A DNA stretch of 64,000 nucleotides from positions 30,566,932 through 30,630,931 of the forward strand of contig NC_134950.1 of assembly GCF_965638725.1 (NCBI RefSeq), in the 5' to 3' direction. Source of the stretch: Aptenodytes patagonicus. Taxonomy: Eukaryota; Chordata; Aves; Sphenisciformes; Spheniscidae. Below, piece by piece: positions 58,831 through 64,000 of this stretch; positions within the stretch are counted from its first letter, which is position 1; the number at the start of each line of letters is the position of its first letter. Under the pieces are notes generated by a model. It was not told where the DNA came from and did no database searches. It worked only from the letters and a program-made list of their open reading frames with translations. Both the position numbers and the translations under genes were made by a program.

Positions 58831-61791
58831 TGCCTTTCCCTTACCCGATAGCTCCTTGTCACTCATTTCACCGTTTGCATTTGATATAAACCCACTTAGA
58901 TTAAGTATAAAACACGTTCTCGCAGCTCCTGAGGCCAGACACAGGACACGCTGACGGTCTGGCGAGAGGTACTGAGAATTTCGTCCCTTGCACGGGTGTC
59001 CAAATATACTCGGCCTTAACCTTCATTGAGGTACGCCTCCTTCCTTCAGCTACCATCAGATAAAAGTAGAGAAGCTTTAAGGTCCACATAGCGTAAAAAT
59101 TCAAGAGATGCACTTCAAGAAAGAAACGCTGTTGGGAAAAGACCCTCAGATCCCCCATCACACAAGGCAAGGGAGCACATTATGAAGGGACGTTACACTG
59201 AATGTGCCATGTCACATAGGAGCTGTACCTTCATAGATAATAGCATGTTCAGGGCAATATACATAGGTATAGGAGCAAGCGGGTATGCACGCTCTCTGGA
59301 CCCTGAATCACATTCCTCCTGGTCTCGGGTAACAGGAATTTCCTGACTGATTGCACATTCAATATTGATTTAAATAGATCCATTATCTTGTCTGGAAGTG
59401 AAAACAAACCAGAATCTAATACCGGAATCAGTTTTAAATTGTTGTGATTAATGCAGGAGAACATGCATTGCATCGCATCTGACAAGGTCAGAGTTCATTT
59501 ATATTTTTATTTATTTATTCATTTATTTTATACCTTTCAGTAACGTCAGGCTGAAATTTATCCTTGTGAATAGGTAAATTTGGTACAGCTTTGACCTACA
59601 CCATATTTTTATTATTTTATCATTTTGAAGGTAGAAAGCACTTAAATATCTATTAAAAAGCTCCAAAGAAGCCATGCAAGCATAAAGAGGGAAACGATGC
59701 CAAAGGTAGAATTAGCCGCAAGAAGAACAAACAATCCAAACACTACTAACGCGTGCACACACCCAAGTACTGTAGTATGAGATTTCTGAGCCAAGAGCAA
59801 GGAATAAAAAGAATTTATGTTAAAAAGAGTAACAACTCCCTGTGATGAAATCAGAAAATAGTTTCAGAATAAAAAATTTGGAGGAAAAACCTTGAGCTGG
59901 TATTAATAAATCGAATCGGGGTAAAAATAAGTTATCTTACCTTCCTGGTGCATTCCAGGTATTCAGTTACTTCACCCAAGTGTAGCTTGGTCAAATAATA
60001 AGCAAAGAAAAAAGAAGTACCCAAGGAAACACTTGATAATCATGACAGAAAAGCACTCTGAAGTGGTGCAACCTTTCTGCGCCAGTGATATCCATTTAAA
60101 TACCTGGAAAGCTGTTCTACAGTATTTCCTCACGTAACGTTGCTTCTTCAGAAGCAGGAGTGTGTAGAGCACAAGGTAAGAATAAGAAGTCATTTTCTTC
60201 TGCATTTAGATAACATTGATATATTTGTATCAGGGAATCAAGAAGAGATCACTGGGATGCCAGTAGACTAATAAATTAGGCTAATTTTAAACTTCACAGC
60301 AAAATCTACTAGACTGACATTCATACCCAATTGTGCTAAGAGTCGGTTCTTACACCTTGCTAACCATTACCACTATGTGTTAATTTTTACATATTATCAA
60401 CTGTTAGCACGGATTCAAAGCAGTCAGTCCTTAACAGCTATATCCCGCCTTAGCTGGGAGTATACAGTACCACAGAGCGGATGCCTCCTCGTTAGCGCTG
60501 ACAGCTCCGGTCCTCGGTGGTCTCAGGGGCCAGCTGCAGGATGCAGTGAGCCAAAGCTGAGGCAGCTTTCTGCTTTCTGGTCCCTCCCACAAATTTGGGA
60601 TCTTACCCTTTTATAAGGCCGTGCAATCTCTGGGCCATTCCCAGCCCTCCACCTCTACCCTTGGACAATGTTACTGGGCGAAGCGGGGCAGGGGTGTTGT
60701 TTTCCCAGGCCACTGCAGGTGCCTTATTCAGTTGTTGGACTGATGTTTTTGATTTTTTTGTTTTGCTTCACTGCTGCTTCCTCTCTTAAAGCAAAATCAG
60801 TCTGTTCCCAGCTCTCAAGGTCATGCTTTTTCTAAGACCAGTCACTGACCGTCAGCGAGTTGTTTTTGGTGCCATGGCCTCTGCTTTCAACTTGTGCTCA
60901 AGGCCTTTGTTACATCCCACACATAAGCAGCACCTTGTAACAAGAGGCAGCTGGTATCAAGCTCTGGTTCACACAGCAAGTTCTCATAACAAGTTGATAA
61001 CAAGCCCAACAGGCCTTGCACAGTTAGCCAAAGGCCAGGAGCCTTTTACTAGCACTAGTACTTTTACAGGGCTGCTGGGCACAGAAATGCATATACAGTT
61101 ATACCCTATCAATGTGCTTATGCCTGGGTTCTGAACAAGCTGATGGTAAAGTCGGCTTAGTGGCTTCTCTCATCCTTGGAGCAACAGGACTCTGCTTTAG
61201 CTACTGCATGGGGCAAGGTGGGAAGAAATAGCTCCACCTGGTGTAACAACAAGTAACTGATTTTACTACTTACTACTGCAGCATTAAACACTTCAGAGTC
61301 TGCTGCAGTACAGTAACAATTTAGGATCTTCTGAGAACAAGCAAATGAAATAAATGCCTGAGTACAGTGGAGATGGTAAAGTCTCCATCATGAAAGAAGT
61401 ATAACAATCATTAACATAAGGCTTATGATCGGCTTCCATAAGAAGCTGTTTATTATCGCCTATTTTTCAAAAGCCTGGTAGGAAGCCTATTGCTGTAGAG
61501 AACCAAAATATGCTGCCAAAAAAGCCACTCTAAGTTGCAGGAGTCATGCATTCTTCATCAACAGTGGTAGATTAAACGTATTTTCAGGTAAATTCTTGGA
61601 TCTCTCATTACAAGAATTTTTACCCCAGTGAAGGAAACCTTTGAGCCCGTTTCTTTGGGCCTTTGCTTCTACCTTCTTTTCTCTCATTAAACACACTAAT
61701 TCCTAATTTCATATGATGCTTTTCATCTATATATGTGTTTTGACCCATTTTGACGAAACAGTTAAAAATAACCAAGGGTTAGAAATAACTA
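58412..61791. other. intergenic region between LRRCC1 and E2F5
   Basis: About 3.4 kb separating the LRRCC1 3' end from the E2F5 start on the same strand. The left 0.4 kb is CpG island; the rest is AT-rich with no supported gene. Confidence 0.6.
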
Positions 61792-61797
61792 TTTATT
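61792..61797 (-). terminator. LRRCC1: LRRCC1 polyadenylation signal
   Basis: AATAAA on the minus strand (TTTATT on +), about 160 nt past the stop codon. Confidence 0.65.
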
Positions 61798-61953
61798 ATG
61801 TAAATATTGTACAAATATTTATGTCTGATTCCTGAACCATCAAAATATATCACAAAGAATTTATTCTCTAGAAAACAAGGAAAAGTGCATTGTAGTGTAT
61901 GTATTTGCTTAAGTTTGTGTATTAATACATACACTAAAAACTTGTATTACTCT

Positions 61954-62076
61954 TCAAAGATCTTGTTGAATATCATTCAGTGCGTGTGTAAGTCGTCTTA
62001 TTTTATTTTCCATGGCTTTTTTATTGTTTGCTGTTTCCTGCAGAAGCTGCCTCATTTCTTCTTCAACACAGTAAAC
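61954..62076 (-). CDS. LRRCC1: LRRCC1 terminal exon
   Basis: 123 nt, phase 0 start, acceptor CTTTTAG, stop TGA at 61954-61956. Encodes 40 coiled-coil residues. Confidence 0.87.
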   Translation of the reverse strand, partial: VYCVEEEMRQLLQETANNKKAMENKIRRLTHALNDIQQDL

Positions 62077-62832
62077 CTAAAAGAGCACACAGAGATCAAA
62101 TAGAATTCTTGCTTTTCCTTAATATACCTAACACACCCATATAATCTTGGCAACTTTTAACACTGATAAGCAATGCAAGAGTTACATGCTTATGTTTAAA
62201 TAAGCAATGCACTACTTTTGCCACAGGATGCAGTAGCAGAATTTTGCTTTAAAAAAAAATATTAATTTGCTAGGAGATAGCGAGTAATGTATCAAAACCA
62301 AAATGCCTACTACGCAGAAAAAGCACCCGTTGTCACACTAAGGAAGAATGCAGTGTATGACAGGAACAGTAACTGTTAACACTGGCATAGGTGAGTTAAA
62401 TGGATTATCTGGCATAATCTTCATTATTCTTGCCTGTATAGATAAGGAAATGTTTAGCTATCAACTCGTAGCAGCTACATAGCATGCAACTTTACTTCGC
62501 TTGAATACAGAACCTCATGATCGTACAGTTCTAGAGCTTTTCTTGCTGTTCAAAGATTGAGTACTAAACCAGGGCTGTTTCCATCCAGAGATCAGCCAGA
62601 TAGATACAAACAGGTGACTTCCAAGCGCCACTGTTGTAGCAGCTGTAGAATAAAAATACAAATACAGTAAACATATAAATTTAGTATTAAAATTACTTTT
62701 TCATTTGCTGCTTCAATTTGTTTTTCCTTTTCATTTGCAAGCTGCAGTAGTTCTTCATGATGAGCTGCCAACATTGACTCAAGTTGTTTTCTAAAAGCAC
62801 CATCCATTTCATGAAGCTTTTCCACAGCAATC
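61954..62832 (-). CDS. LRRCC1: LRRCC1 (centrosomal leucine-rich repeat coiled-coil protein), 3' end of gene
   Basis: In mammals LRRCC1 is a centriole/centrosome protein with N-terminal leucine-rich repeats and a long coiled coil. Two exons are visible, 62697-62832 and 61954-62076, giving the last 85 or so residues: IAVEKLHEMDGAFRKQLESM, LAAHHEELLQLANEKEKQIE, AANEK, then VYCVEEEMRQLLQETANNKK, AMENKIRRLTHALNDIQQDL and TGA. The heptad pattern and the phrases QLANEK and ALNDIQQD match the human C-terminus I recall (QLANEK, ALNEIQQDM). The place next to E2F5 on the same strand agrees with mammalian synteny. The remaining exons lie to the right, mostly outside the window. Confidence 0.85.
62077..62696 (-). 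other. LRRCC1 last intron
   Basis: 0.6 kb, donor GTAATT, acceptor CTTTTAG. No feature recognised. Confidence 0.7.
62697..62832 (-). CDS. LRRCC1: LRRCC1 penultimate exon
   Basis: 136 nt encoding 45 residues of coiled coil; the first base completes a codon from the previous exon (phase 2 junction). The acceptor is TTTTTTAG after a long T tract; the donor is GAAAAA before GTAATT. Confidence 0.87.
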
Positions 62833-64000
62833 CTAAAAAAGATTAAAAAAAAAAAATCACACTCCTGCAAACAACAGAAGTATTTTGCTTTGCCCAATTC
62901 TGCCTTCGATAAGGTTTTAATAACATGGGCACAAAGACAATTATTTCAATATCTAGCATCAGAAGATGTCCTGTTTTCTCAAGTGCGTGTTCTAGTTTTA
63001 CACACCATGTTTAGGGCTTCCAGCATTCCTCTTAGCAGGAGCATTTAATCACTAGCAAATAATACAAAAATTCAGGCTTGCTACTGTCAACATGGATAAG
63101 AACTCCACCTGTTTTCAAACCTCGACTTACTATGCTTTTGCTTCCTGAGAAGTCAATGACTGAACTATGCGATCCTGTAAACGGCCTGTAAGCCTGTGTC
63201 TCACAGAAATAGACAAGTGTCTGCTTCACAGTACTGAAGCATTTCCTTGACTCCAAGCAAATTCTGCTTTTAGAGGATAATTCTAAAATATGTAGCAACA
63301 GAAAGCAAGGCAAATTATTCCACTATACAATTAATTTACACCAAAATTTTGAAACGAAATGGAATTACGTGGGACAAAATTTCACTACTGATCTTCCAAC
63401 AATTCCAAAACCTAGTAATAGCGAAAGCGTAATTAATCAAAGTGTTTAATTTAAAAATGTAAAGCAAAAAAACCTTAGTCATACTAGCTTATTCCTTCAG
63501 TAACTGTGTGGTTATCACTGCTAGATAAATACGCAGTCTTATTAACTAGCTAATCTTTTCTTAAGAATAATTGGGAGGAAGGAAGAAGAATAAGAGAAAG
63601 GGGCCAAAGAATAAAGTAAAAATCATACTAACAATCTAAGCTCACCTCAGGCAGCAGTCTACCATAATTCTCCATAATGCCAGAAGCATTTGAAATAACT
63701 GAGCATTATCTAAGTCCCTGACTATTTTCTGGGTTATGAGTATTTGTTTCTGTATCACCTCCTATTTACTATTACCTGCTCAAAAAAATTGACAGTACAA
63801 GAGGAATAATAAATTAAAAATCTATTACTACTTGTATGGGAAGAGAATGACAGGTAACTTATAAACAGTCTGTTTGTCACAGACCGAAATATTTATTAGT
63901 ATTACTGTGGTAAGTATTGAGGATCTGTCCTCGATTTCCTGCACAGCACACAAGGTATTTTCATTGTCCCACACAGACGTTAGTGAAGCACTGTGGCCTC
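62833..64000 (-). other. LRRCC1 upstream intron sequence
   Basis: AT-rich sequence. One possible exon (about 63131-63200) has a good GTAAGT donor but cannot be joined in frame to the exon at 62832, so it is not called. Confidence 0.5.

Noticed and set aside
57906-58954. Long frames of 135-327 codons on both strands at about 58 kb.
   Set aside because: GC-rich composition with Pro/Arg/Ala/Gly-only translations; only the 44 codons of E2F5 exon 1 are supported by homology and splice sites.
63131-63200. A possible further LRRCC1 exon on the minus strand encoding LQDRIVQSLTSQEAKA with a perfect GTAAGT donor.
   Set aside because: In the frame that looks coiled-coil-like, joining its last two bases (TA) to the first base (G) of the exon at 62832 makes a stop codon, and the other two phases misread the known exon. 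It is either not an exon or not directly joined to that one.

Overview
The window is vertebrate nuclear DNA, almost certainly from a bird. Small exons with GT-AG introns, CpG-island promoters and several CR1 LINE fragments ending in the avian ATTCTATG-type 3' tail support this, as do gene order and protein similarity. I can place five protein-coding genes. Their order and orientations match, in mirror image, the human 8q21 block LRRCC1 - E2F5 - RBIS (C8orf59) - CA13 - CA1. That comparison comes from memory, not from a search.

Layout, left to right. (1) 1-2450, + strand: the last two coding exons of a cytosolic carbonic anhydrase, best matched to CA1 because it has Thr-His at positions 199-200; the rest of the gene lies left of the window. 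(2) About 3.0-18.1 kb: intergenic DNA with no gene I can support, holding one orphan GC/CpG-rich patch at about 6.9-7.8 kb. (3) 18975-37020, - strand: a complete seven-exon CA13, convergent with the CA1-like gene, with CR1 and MIR fossils in its introns. (4) About 36.8-38.3 kb: a CpG island that serves as a divergent promoter region for CA13 (-) and RBIS (+). It carries a perfect palindromic CRE and a G-rich hexamer repeat. (5) 37993-42972, + strand: complete three-exon RBIS, with a CR1 in its last intron. (6) 43655-58363, - strand: complete nine-exon E2F5, tail-to-tail with RBIS (the two AATAAA hexamers are 33 bp apart). It contains a textbook U12-type AT-AC intron and an in-frame 201-nt exon that I do not recall in the human protein. 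(7) 61954-62832, - strand: the last two coding exons of LRRCC1, tandem with and upstream of E2F5.

The genes do not form one pathway. The carbonic anhydrases hydrate CO2 in the cytosol, RBIS acts in large ribosomal subunit biogenesis, E2F5 is a pocket-protein-bound cell-cycle repressor, and LRRCC1 is a centrosomal coiled-coil protein. What links them is physical: a shared CpG promoter (CA13/RBIS) and abutting 3' ends (RBIS/E2F5).

I found no tRNA, rRNA, CRISPR or intact mobile element, and I recognised no endogenous retrovirus. Nothing looks like a wholly undescribed system. The most interesting signals are the AT-AC intron, the extra E2F5 exon, the RBIS/E2F5 3' overlap, the diverged CA1-like C-terminus and the orphan CpG patch.
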